DNA of 64,000 nucleotides from Alphaproteobacteria bacterium (GTDB taxonomy: Bacteria; Myxococcota_A; UBA796; CAJQPC01): positions 226,072 to 290,071 of the forward strand of contig JACKEV010000017.1 of the NCBI GenBank assembly GCA_020632795.1, in the 5' to 3' direction. Shown here one piece after another: positions 1 to 7,488 of this stretch (its first letter is position 1; every line of letters begins with the position of its first letter). The position numbers and the translations under genes were made by a program. Under the pieces are notes generated by a model that was given only the letters and a program-made list of their open reading frames with translations, did no database searches and had not been told where the DNA came from.

Positions 1-1038
1 GGCGACCTCGGCGCCGCGAAGGAGCTGATCGAGCGGGTCTCCAAGGGCGACCTCTCCGGCGTGCTCCAGGGGGTCGGCCCCGACCAGATCAAGGAGCTGG
101 TCGAGAAGGCCGTCTCGACGATCAACAAGAAGGACAAGGACAGCGCGACCCCCCAGCCCACCACGAAGCGCACCACCGTCATCGAGCGCACCGACGGCAC
201 CAAGGTCACCGAGACCGAGGAGCGCACCGGCACCCCCGAGAAGAACAACGACGAGGACGGCCGCCCCACCCGCGCGCCGCCGGAGCGCATCCCCGAGGGG
301 GATCTGTATCGCATCTCGGTGCACACGGTCACCTGCCGCGAGGTCCAGGGGCGGTTCATCAACGCCCTGTCCAACGACGAGATCTCCTATGTCATCGACG
401 GCGACGTGAAGTTCAACCAGGCGAACCCCACCGTGCCGCTCAAGTTCGCCAGCGGCCTGCACGAGAACGTGAACACCGGAGAGACGCTGAGCACCATCAG
501 CGACCTCATCCCGGACGGCAAGTCGGACACCCACATCTTCACCGAGAACGAGACCGTCCTGGTGGCCAAGCAGCCCGTCCTGGGCAAGCAGAAGCTCGGC
601 CAGGCCCCGCTCTCCATCGCGAACGCCTACTTCAAGCTGGATGACTTCAAGAAGGTCACCTTCGACATGACCCTGCTCGAGAACGACAGCGACACCATCA
701 AGCTGGTCAAGCGCGCGTTCAAGCTGGCCCAGGGCCTGGTCGACAAGCTCGCCGAGCTGAAGCCCTCCCTGCCGATCCAGCTCCTCGCCGACACCAAGGC
801 CATCGAGGAGCTGGGCAAGCTCATCGTCGAGCTGCTGGGCAGCGACGACAAGATCGGCACCTGGACCGGCGTGACCATCACCAACCGGGACGTCAAGACC
901 ATCACCGCTCAGTCCCCCGCCGGCAAGACCGACAGCTTCGTGTACTGGGTCGCCCGCACCAGCGGCGCCAAGGTCTTCAAGTCCGGGGGCGCCGACTACC
1001 GGGCGCAGATCCGCATCGAGAGGCTGCTGGTCGATTGA
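1..1038 (+). CDS. Hypothetical protein, 5'-truncated by window edge
   Basis: The frame is open from base 1 to the TGA at 1036-1038, so the true start lies outside the window and about 345 residues are visible. The N-terminal visible part is a charged, Lys/Glu/Thr-rich linker (roughly residues 30-95) that looks disordered. It is followed by a globular alpha/beta region with a Leu-rich helical stretch (around residues 230-300). No signal peptide can be judged because the start is missing, and I recognise no domain. It precedes the sigma-factor gene by 35 nt on the same strand and could be co-transcribed with it. Function unknown; I am sure only that it is coding, from its length and GC3 bias. 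Confidence 0.75.
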   Translation, partial: GDLGAAKELIERVSKGDLSGVLQGVGPDQIKELVEKAVSTINKKDKDSATPQPTTKRTTVIERTDGTKVTETEERTGTPEKNNDEDGRPTRAPPERIPEGDLYRISVHTVTCREVQGRFINALSNDEISYVIDGDVKFNQANPTVPLKFASGLHENVNTGETLSTISDLIPDGKSDTHIFTENETVLVAKQPVLGKQKLGQAPLSIANAYFKLDDFKKVTFDMTLLENDSDTIKLVKRAFKLAQGLVDKLAELKPSLPIQLLADTKAIEELGKLIVELLGSDDKIGTWTGVTITNRDVKTITAQSPAGKTDSFVYWVARTSGAKVFKSGGADYRAQIRIERLLVD

Positions 1039-1073
1039 GGCCGCTGCTACGATGGGGGTCCGCCGGAGCCCTG

Positions 1074-1613
1074 GTGACCCACCCCGATGACGACGCTGCC
1101 CTGATCGACCGCGTGTCCCGCGGCGACCAGGCGGCGCTCGCCGCGCTCTACCAGCGCCACGCCCCGCTCCTGCTGGGCGCGGCGCTGCGGCGGCTGGGGG
1201 ACCGGAGCGAGGCCGAGGACCTCGTGCACGACCTCTTCGTGGAGGTCTGGCACAAGGCGACCACCTTCGACCCCGCCCGGGGCAGCGCCCGGACCTGGCT
1301 GCTGGTGCGCCTCAACAGCCGCGCCGTCGACCGGCTGCGGGCCCCCCGCCGCGCCCGCCGCGCCCCCGCCCCCCCGGACCCGGGCCAGCTCGTGACCACC
1401 CCCTCCGCCACATCCCCCGATCAGCTCTGGGTGCGCGGCCGCATGCAGGCGCTGCCGGAGCGGGAGCGGGCGGTGCTGGAGCTGGCCTACTTCGACGGCC
1501 TGTCCACCCGGGAGATCGCCAGCCAGCAGGGCATCCCGGTGGGCACGGTCAAGTCACGCATGGCGGCGGGCCTCAAGCGCCTGCGGGTCGACGCCCAGGG
1601 AGGCCCCCCATGA
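1074..1613 (+). CDS. ECF-type RNA polymerase sigma factor
   Basis: A sigma-70 family factor of the extracytoplasmic-function type, 179 aa with the GTG start chosen here. Region 2 is seen around residues 47-58 (EDLVHDLFVEVW). Region 4 with its helix-turn-helix is seen around residues 126-165 (LPERERAVLELAYFDG, then STREIASQQGIPVGTVKSRM). A TTG at 1035 would add 13 residues and overlap the upstream stop. I prefer GTG 1074 because GGAG (1065-1068) sits 5 nt upstream and the protein then starts at a typical ECF N-terminus. The stop overlaps the next gene's ATG by 4 nt, so sigma factor and putative anti-sigma factor are translationally coupled. The C-terminal HTH together with the cupin partner suggests an ECF11/RpoE-ChrR-like pair; the inducing signal is not visible. 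Confidence 0.9.
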   Translation: MTHPDDDAALIDRVSRGDQAALAALYQRHAPLLLGAALRRLGDRSEAEDLVHDLFVEVWHKATTFDPARGSARTWLLVRLNSRAVDRLRAPRRARRAPAPPDPGQLVTTPSATSPDQLWVRGRMQALPERERAVLELAYFDGLSTREIASQQGIPVGTVKSRMAAGLKRLRVDAQGGPP

Positions 1614-2185
1614 GCACCGAGCACGACGCCAGGCTCGCCGAGTGGCTGCTCGGTGTGGCCGATGACATCGACCCTTCAGCGCCCGTCGACGCGGCGGAGG
1701 CCGACGCGCTGGCCGCGCCGCTGCTCGGCCCGCCGGTGGACCTGCCCGAGGCGCTCTTCAGCAGGCTGTCCGCCTCGCTGGAGGCCGCCGGGCCCCTCGC
1801 GCCCTTCCTCGACCGGGTCTCGGCGCTGTTCGCGCTGGACCCCGAGGCCACCCGGGCCCTGCTGCGGGTCCCGCCGGGCGAACCCGACTGGCCGCCCATG
1901 TTCCCCGGCATCCGGGCCCGCCGGGTCCCCTCCCCGGCCGGCACCCAGGGTGCGCTGGTCTGGGTCGCCCCCGGGCTGGTGTTCCCCACCCACCGCCACC
2001 AGGGGCCCGAGCGCCTGCTGTTCCTGCGCGGCGCCTGCGCCGACGACGCCGGCCGACGCTACCGCGCGGGCGACCGCTGCGACTCCGCGCCGGGCACCGC
2101 CCACGCCTTCACCGTGGACCTGGACCAGCCGCTGCTGTTCGCGGTGCTCGCCCGAGGGGTGGTGTTCGTCGTCGAGGATCGCTGA
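1610..2185 (+). CDS. Cupin-domain putative anti-sigma factor (ChrR-like)
   Basis: A 191-aa soluble protein starting in an ATGA overlap with the sigma gene. The C-terminal half carries both cupin motifs: G-x5-HxH-x3-E-x6-G around residues 122-141 (FPTHRHQGPE), and the second G...PG-x2-H motif (SAPGTAHAF). It therefore has the His/Glu ligands of a metal-binding cupin. The position directly downstream of an ECF sigma gene is that of ChrR-type anti-sigma factors. The N-terminal half is helical but lacks the HxxxCxxC zinc motif of canonical ChrR/ZAS anti-sigma domains, so sigma binding is inferred from context only. No membrane segment is present, so it would act in the cytoplasm. It could alternatively be a stand-alone cupin enzyme. 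Confidence 0.75.
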   Translation: MSTEHDARLAEWLLGVADDIDPSAPVDAAEADALAAPLLGPPVDLPEALFSRLSASLEAAGPLAPFLDRVSALFALDPEATRALLRVPPGEPDWPPMFPGIRARRVPSPAGTQGALVWVAPGLVFPTHRHQGPERLLFLRGACADDAGRRYRAGDRCDSAPGTAHAFTVDLDQPLLFAVLARGVVFVVEDR

Positions 2186-2216
2186 AACCCCCTCCCCCCC
2201 GTGGAATCCTGGCGCC

Positions 2217-3896
2217 ATGCTCCTCCTCGCCCTGTGGGCCTGTGCTGACCCCGTGGCCCCGACAGACAGCCCCCAGCCGGTCGACAGCGCCGCCCCCACC
2301 AAGGGCGACTGGCCGGACCCCATCCGGCGCATCGGTACGATCGAGGTCGACAACGAGGGCATGGAGCTGACCGACGCGGTGCGCGCAGGCGACCGCCTGG
2401 CCCTGCTGGGGCAGCAGCAGCAGGCGCGGGGCGGGGTGTGGCTGTTCGACATCGCCGAGCCCGCCGCCCCGGCCTTCCTGGGGCGCACCGAGCTGTGGCA
2501 TGTCCAGTCCGGCTGCTGGAGCGGTCAGCTCCTGTGGGGCGTGGACCGCGACCACACCCTCTCCGCCTTCGACATCAGCGGGAGCGAACCCCAGCGGCGC
2601 TCCACCTGGACCATCGGCGGCCCCGACGGCGACGTGGACTGCGCGGGCGAGTGGGTGGCCTGGGGCCGGGGGCGCAGCGGCGGCGGGCTGGCCCGGGTGG
2701 AGGCCGAGACGATCCTGGAGCAGTGGCCCGTCGACGCGGAGGTCGTGGGGGTTCGCCTGGACGGGGAGACCCTGTGGACCGCCGCCACCGGCGAGCTCCG
2801 TTCCTGGCGCCTCACCGCGGAGGGGCCCGTGGCCCTGGCCTCGGTGGCCCTGGAGGGCGCCTGCCGGGACATCGCGGTCGCCGAGGGGCGGCTGGCGGTG
2901 GCCTGCGGGGCCGCCGGGGTCTGGGTGCTCGACGCCGATCCCGACAACCCCGCCGTGCTCGGCCACTGGCAGGGCTACGCCTCGGCGCGCTCGGTGGTGC
3001 TGAGCGGCGAGACGATGTGGGTCGCCGGGTGGACCGATCTGCTGGCCTTCTCCCTCACCGACGCCGGGGAGCCCGTGTTCATCGGCGCCGAGGCCGCGAA
3101 CTCCTCCGTCATGGCGATGGCCGCCGGGGACGACGGCTTCGTGTGGGTGGCCGACTGGCGCACCCCGTTCATGGCGCAGCTCGACGGCGGGCGGGCCCCG
3201 GAGGTCCGGGTGGAGCCCCGCACCGTGGAGGCCGGCGGCGTCACCATCGTGATGAACGACGGCGTCGAGCCGCTGTGGCTGGGGGAGCCCGACGTCGGCG
3301 ACCTGAGCGCCGCGGTGCTCCAGCCCGGGGAGACCGCGCGCTGGCGCCTGCCCGGCGACGTCGCGGTGGACAGCACCCCGCGCCTGCCCACCGACGACCC
3401 CGACGAGCCCGAGATCACCGTCACCGTCGGCGCGCTGGGGGGGCTGGTGGTCGGCGAGCCGGCCCCGGCCTTCGTGGAGGTCGACACCGACGGCACCCGC
3501 TGGGACCTCCAGGCCCTGCACGGCGAGGTGGTGTTCCTGGGCCTGTTCGCGGACGGCTGACCGGTGTGCAGCTCCGAGGTCTCGGACACCGAACACACCC
3601 TGCGACAGCGCTTCGAAGGCACCGAGGGCCTGACGACCCTGTGGTCCTTCTTCGGGCCCGAGCACCGGGCCGAAGCCTGGATCGACCAGTACGGCCTCAC
3701 CTTCCCGGTGCTGGTGGACGAGGACGGCTCGCTGTACGACGCCTGGTTCGTGGGCCAGGCCGACGGCGACGCCTGGGCCGGGAACCCCCGCCACTACGTC
3801 ATCGACCGGGAGGGCATCCTGGTCTACGCCTCCACCAGCCCCTCCCCCGAGGCCCTGGTCGACGCCCTGGAGGCCACCCTCGCCGACTCACGGTGA
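2217..3896 (+). CDS. Predicted selenoprotein: beta-propeller-like lipoprotein with C-terminal redoxin domain (UGA at 3558 read as Sec)
   Basis: ATG 2217 opens a lipoprotein with a very short signal peptide (MLLLALWAC, lipid Cys 9). Residues about 40-330 are repeats resembling LVIVD-type beta-propeller blades. Residues about 405-559 form a thioredoxin/redoxin domain, with GEPAPAFVEVDTDG before the active site and the cis-Pro segment LTFPVLVDED after it. The frame meets TGA at 3558-3560 exactly at the first active-site position (FADG-U-PVC) and continues open for 112 more codons to TGA 3894-3896, reading through the rest of the fold. Residue 448 would be selenocysteine and 451 the resolving Cys. 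A SECIS-like hairpin follows. Read as a real stop, the upstream part would end in mid-domain. The predicted role is a thiol/disulfide or peroxide redox function at the periplasmic face of a membrane. The end overlaps the convergent downstream gene by 9 nt. Confidence 0.82.
3558..3590 (+). promoter_or_regulatory. Bacterial SECIS-like hairpin downstream of in-frame UGA
   Basis: UGA is at 3558-3560. GGUG (3563-3566) pairs with CACC (3587-3590). After a 6-nt 5' bulge, UCCGA (3573-3577) pairs with UCGGA (3582-3586), closing a GGUC loop (3578-3581). Known bacterial SECIS elements place a GU-containing apical loop about 16-37 nt after the UGA. Here 17 nt separate UGA and GGUC, and E. coli fdhF also shows a GGUC loop at 18 nt. 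The element would recruit SelB-Sec-tRNA. Pairings were found by eye. Confidence 0.72.
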
Positions 3897-5384
3897 GGGC
3901 ATCGGCCAGCCGTAGCCCTCCATGAAGGTGCGCAGCGCGGGGTCGTCCAGGGACAGCGGGCGCAGGTACGTGCCGAGGTCGTCTCGGGTCCACCAGGCCG
4001 CCGCCCCCGGCGGCGCGAAGGCGTAGCGGTACAGCTCCAGGCGCACGAACGGCGGGGGCGCGTCCGGGAAGGGGCTCTCTCCCATCAGGCCCTGGACATC
4101 GGGATCTCCGGCCAGCAGGCGCGCGACGAGGTGGACCATCCAGGGGTGCTCGTAGATGTCCGAGAAGGGCGCGAACCAGGCCTGCCAGTCCAGCCGGAGG
4201 TGGTACGGGGTCAGCCAGCAGGGCCGCGCGTCCACGTCCACCGGCTGGCAGCGCCACGGGATGTCGGTCCACGGCCCCTCCGCAGACGGCCCGCCCTGCA
4301 CCACCACCGTCAGCCGCTCCCGCCCCACCGAGCCGAACGCGCCGTAGGTGTTGACCAGCCGCAGCCGGTCGAACGAGCTGTTCATGACCTGCCCCGGGGA
4401 GAGCATGTTGGCCACCGGCGCCAGGCTCAGGAGCCCCACCACCACCGCCAAAGCGCCCAGCACCCAGCGGCGGGCGGGGTGCGGAGGCGGTTGTCGCATT
4501 TTTGAGACATCAATATGCGACAATAAACGCTTCATGGGCTCATCCTCGAAGCAGGACAGGCCGATGACCAGGGTGAGCCAGTTCAGGAAGGAAAGGTTCC
4601 CGCTGGCGATCAGCGAGAGCTGGAACCCGACCAGCGCCACCCCCGCGGCCGTGCGCAGCGGGCGAGGCGCGAAGATGAAGAAGGGCACGACCAGCTCGAC
4701 GGCGTGGTTGACCAGCACCCCGGCGGCGTGCGCCCCGTCGGGCAGGCGGTGCCACAGCGCGCTCAGCGGGTGCGGCATCGGCTGGGTCTCGTAGTGGAAC
4801 TGGAGGCAGGTCAGATCCGTCCAGCAGGCGTCCCCGCGCAGCTTGATGAGCCCGGCGCCGAACATCAGGCGGAACGCCAGCCATCGGTAGAGCCAGATGA
4901 CCAGCTCGGCGGGCGGGCTGCGGGGGTCGAACAGCCGCCCGCTTCGCCAGGGGGCCAGGAAGATGGCCAGGAAACCCGCCTCGCACAGCAGGGTCTCCCA
5001 GCCGTAGCCGTACCAGACCTGCCCGACGTGCACGATGGACAGGTAGAGCGCCCACATCCCCAGGAAGACCGGGCCCCGGACCCGGCCCGCCGCCGCCGCC
5101 AGCCCCAGCGCCACCCCCACCCAGGCCGCGCCCAGCAGCGTCGCATCTGAAGCATCGAGCCAGAACAGGCTCGGCCGGGCGACAAAGCCCGCCAGCCGGC
5201 CACCGTACGCCTCGCCCATGCGCTCCAGGAAGGCCCTGGCCGGGGTCAGGCCCCCCGCGCCGATGAGCACCCGGTTCTGGAGGGCCGCCACCAGGAACGC
5301 CACCGCGTAGACCGCGCCCAGGCCCCGCAGCACCAGCGCCCGGGTCAGCCACAGCCGCGCCCCGGGGCGAAAGTCCTCGCTCAC
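3888..5384 (-). CDS. Lipase maturation factor family membrane protein (LMF1-like)
   Basis: A 498-aa polytopic membrane protein starting GTG in a 4-nt overlap (GTGA) with the upstream alpha/beta-hydrolase stop. Family hallmarks are seen in order: GYGWETLLCEAGFLAIFLAP (around residue 125), RLMFGAGLIKLRGDACW followed by LTCLQFHYETQPMPHPLS (around 170-205), and the C-terminal luminal/periplasmic-type block RLRLVNTYGAFG (around 345). These match eukaryotic LMF1/2 and their bacterial homologues, which in animals assist folding of dimeric lipases in the ER. The bacterial role is unknown. Several hydrophobic helices precede a soluble C-terminal domain of about 160 residues. Coupling to a hydrolase gene is suggestive of a client relationship but not proof. 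A short AT-rich palindrome lies inside the gene (4491-4523). Confidence 0.9.
   Translation of the reverse strand: MSEDFRPGARLWLTRALVLRGLGAVYAVAFLVAALQNRVLIGAGGLTPARAFLERMGEAYGGRLAGFVARPSLFWLDASDATLLGAAWVGVALGLAAAAGRVRGPVFLGMWALYLSIVHVGQVWYGYGWETLLCEAGFLAIFLAPWRSGRLFDPRSPPAELVIWLYRWLAFRLMFGAGLIKLRGDACWTDLTCLQFHYETQPMPHPLSALWHRLPDGAHAAGVLVNHAVELVVPFFIFAPRPLRTAAGVALVGFQLSLIASGNLSFLNWLTLVIGLSCFEDEPMKRLLSHIDVSKMRQPPPHPARRWVLGALAVVVGLLSLAPVANMLSPGQVMNSSFDRLRLVNTYGAFGSVGRERLTVVVQGGPSAEGPWTDIPWRCQPVDVDARPCWLTPYHLRLDWQAWFAPFSDIYEHPWMVHLVARLLAGDPDVQGLMGESPFPDAPPPFVRLELYRYAFAPPGAAAWWTRDDLGTYLRPLSLDDPALRTFMEGYGWPMPSP
4491..4523. repeat. Intragenic 9-bp inverted repeat in an AT-rich patch
   Basis: TTGTCGCAT (4491-4499) and ATGCGACAA (4515-4523) are perfect inverted repeats separated by 15 nt inside the lipase-maturation-factor-like gene. 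The surrounding 60 bp are clearly less GC-rich than the gene. They encode a cytoplasmic-looking loop (PMKRLLSHIDVSKMR) between membrane segments. Confidence 0.6.
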
Positions 5385-6241
5385 CGCTCCGACCAGCGCT
5401 CGATGGCCTGGAGGGCGTCCGTCCACAGGGTCTCGCGGAACGTGTCCCGGAAGAAGCCGAAGTGTCCGATCTCCGGGACCCCGATGGCAGCGGGCGCGAT
5501 GAGCCGGCGGTCCACCGGGGCCGAGGTCAGCAGCGCCAGCAGGGCATCCACGGTGACCGCGGGGGCGTAGAAGGTGTCGTCGGCCAGAGCGACCGCGATC
5601 ACCGGGGCGCGGATCGCGGCCAGCCGCTGGGCGGCCTCGGGGAACTCGGAGAGGAGGTAGCCCTCCGACAGCCCCCACCGCGCCCACTGCCGCGCCACGC
5701 CCGCGGGCAGGTCCTCTCCCATGCCGGCCTGCCGGGGGTAGTAGCCGAGGGTCCGCGTCAACAGGGGCGTGAACACCCCCCAGAACAGCCGGATGCGCAG
5801 CCGATCCCAGGCCGAGGGCCACAGGGAGAGCTGCCCGAGCTGGGCGGCGACCAGCCAGATGCCGGCGAGGGGGATGTCGTCGGGCAGGAACGCCAGCGCC
5901 TGGCCCCCGAAGCTGTGCCCGATGAGGGAGAGCGGCCGGCCCTGGGCGCGCTGGTGCATCCAGCGCAGGGCGGTCGGGAAGTCCTGGCTGCCCCAGTCGC
6001 TGAGCCGCCCGGGACAGCCGCGCAGGCGCGCGGGGCGGGCCTCGCCGACCCCCCGGTAGTCATACGTGAGGGTCTCGACGCCGTTCTCCGCCAGGAAGGC
6101 CGCGAAGCGCCGATAGTATCGCTGCCTCACCCCCACCGCGCCGTTGATCAGGGCGAAGGCGCGGGGCGCCTCGGCCCGGAACAGGCGGGCGGGCACGGCG
6201 TGACCGTCCGGGGTCGGGAGGACGACGGCTTCTGCAGACAT
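5381..6241 (-). CDS. Alpha/beta hydrolase (serine hydrolase)
   Basis: 286 aa with the alpha/beta-hydrolase plan. YDYRGVGEARP lies after the second strand, the nucleophile elbow GHSFGG places Ser at residue 110, an acidic residue is seen in ALADDTFYAP (around 220), and the catalytic His in PEIGHFGFF (around 257). There is no signal peptide, so it is probably cytoplasmic. The stop overlaps the GTG start of the lipase-maturation-factor-like gene, so the two are translationally coupled. The ATG at 6241 lies only 38 bp from the divergent phosphodiesterase gene, so both promoters must overlap. Substrate unknown; a lipase/esterase role is an inference from the neighbour. Confidence 0.88.
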   Translation of the reverse strand: MSAEAVVLPTPDGHAVPARLFRAEAPRAFALINGAVGVRQRYYRRFAAFLAENGVETLTYDYRGVGEARPARLRGCPGRLSDWGSQDFPTALRWMHQRAQGRPLSLIGHSFGGQALAFLPDDIPLAGIWLVAAQLGQLSLWPSAWDRLRIRLFWGVFTPLLTRTLGYYPRQAGMGEDLPAGVARQWARWGLSEGYLLSEFPEAAQRLAAIRAPVIAVALADDTFYAPAVTVDALLALLTSAPVDRRLIAPAAIGVPEIGHFGFFRDTFRETLWTDALQAIERWSER

Positions 6242-6279
6242 GGGCCCGTTCTATCCCGCCGCCGGGTTACTCCCCAGCG

Positions 6280-7488
6280 ATGGCCTTCGCCCTGCTGACG
6301 CTGCTGCTCGGCTGCCCCCGGGCGGTCGACGCCCCCGACCCGGAGGACTTCCCGACGGTCATCCTCATCTCGTCCGACGGCATGCGGTGGGACTACCCCG
6401 ACCGCACCGACACCCCCACCCTGGATCGCCTCGCCGCGGAGGGGGTGCGCGCCGACGCCCTCATCCCGTCCTTCCCCTCCAAGACCTTCCCCAACCACTA
6501 CACCCTGGCCACCGGCCTCTACCCCGAGCACCACGGCATCGTGGAGAACACGATGTACGACCCGGGCTCGGGGCGCTGGTACACGATCACCGACAGCGCG
6601 GCGGTCTCGGATCCCTGGTGGTACGGCGGTGAGCCCATCTGGGTCACCGCCGAGAACGCCGGCCTGCCCGCCGGGACGGTGTTCTGGGTCGGCAGCGAGG
6701 CGGACATCGGCGGGGTGCGCCCCAGCTACTGGATGCCCTACCGGGGCAGCATGACCTTCGGGCAGCGGGTGACCCAGGCCCTGGAGTGGCTGGACGCCCC
6801 CGTCTCCCGCCGGCCTCGGCTGCTCACCCTCTACTTCGACGAGCCCGACCACGCCGGCCACAGCCACGGCCCGGACGGCGCCGAGGTGGAGGACGCCGCC
6901 GCCCAGGTGGACGTGGCCCTGGGCGCCCTGGTCGACGGCCTGGAGGAGCGCGGGCTCCTGGACGCGGTCGACCTCTTCGTCGTCTCCGACCACGGCATGG
7001 CCGCGCTGTCCCCCGACCGGGTGGTCTACCTGGACGACTACATCGACCTCCGCGAGGTCGACGTCATCAACTGGTCCCCCGCCGCGACGATGTGGGTGGA
7101 CGAGGCGCGCATCCCCGGGCTGGTGGAGCAGCTCTCGGCGGCCGAGCACATGCTCTGCGCGGCGAAGGAGGACCTGCCCGAGCACCTCCACTACGCCGCC
7201 CACCACCGCATCCCCCCGCTGGTCTGCGTCGCGGACCCGGGCTGGGCCATCTCCACCCGGGGCTACCCCAGCGACTTCACCGGGGGCACCCACGGCTGGG
7301 ATCCGCTCTCCACCGACATGCAGGGCATCTTCTACGCCCGGGGGCCCCACGTCCGGGAGGGCCTGCGGGTGGAGCCCTTCGAGAACGTGGACGTCTACAA
7401 CCTGCTGGCCGCGATCCTGGACCTCACGCCCGCCCCCAACGACGGCGACCCGGCCCGGGTCGACGCCCTGCTTCAGGAGCTGCCGTGA
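6280..7488 (+). CDS. Alkaline-phosphatase-superfamily lipoprotein, NPP-like phosphodiesterase
   Basis: 402 aa with a short lipoprotein signal (MAFALLTLLLGC, lipid Cys 12). Ecto-nucleotide pyrophosphatase/phosphodiesterase motifs are in order: LISSDGMRWDY (metal Asp), PSKTFPNHYTLATGLYPEHH with nucleophile Thr 69, DEPDHAGHSHGP, VVSDHGM and GGTHGWD (remaining metal ligands). It is therefore predicted to be a two-zinc phosphodiesterase at the cell envelope acting on nucleotide or phospholipid-type phosphodiesters; the substrate is not predictable. The stop overlaps the GTG of the amidase gene by 4 nt. No clear Shine-Dalgarno precedes the ATG. Confidence 0.92.
   Translation: MAFALLTLLLGCPRAVDAPDPEDFPTVILISSDGMRWDYPDRTDTPTLDRLAAEGVRADALIPSFPSKTFPNHYTLATGLYPEHHGIVENTMYDPGSGRWYTITDSAAVSDPWWYGGEPIWVTAENAGLPAGTVFWVGSEADIGGVRPSYWMPYRGSMTFGQRVTQALEWLDAPVSRRPRLLTLYFDEPDHAGHSHGPDGAEVEDAAAQVDVALGALVDGLEERGLLDAVDLFVVSDHGMAALSPDRVVYLDDYIDLREVDVINWSPAATMWVDEARIPGLVEQLSAAEHMLCAAKEDLPEHLHYAAHHRIPPLVCVADPGWAISTRGYPSDFTGGTHGWDPLSTDMQGIFYARGPHVREGLRVEPFENVDVYNLLAAILDLTPAPNDGDPARVDALLQELP

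Noticed and set aside
3558..3560. Reading the UGA as an ordinary stop, giving two separate genes or a pseudogene
   Set aside because: The downstream part has no ribosome-binding site and lacks the first half of the redoxin fold. The UGA falls exactly on a catalytic Cys position and a SECIS-like hairpin follows. An error in the read remains possible.
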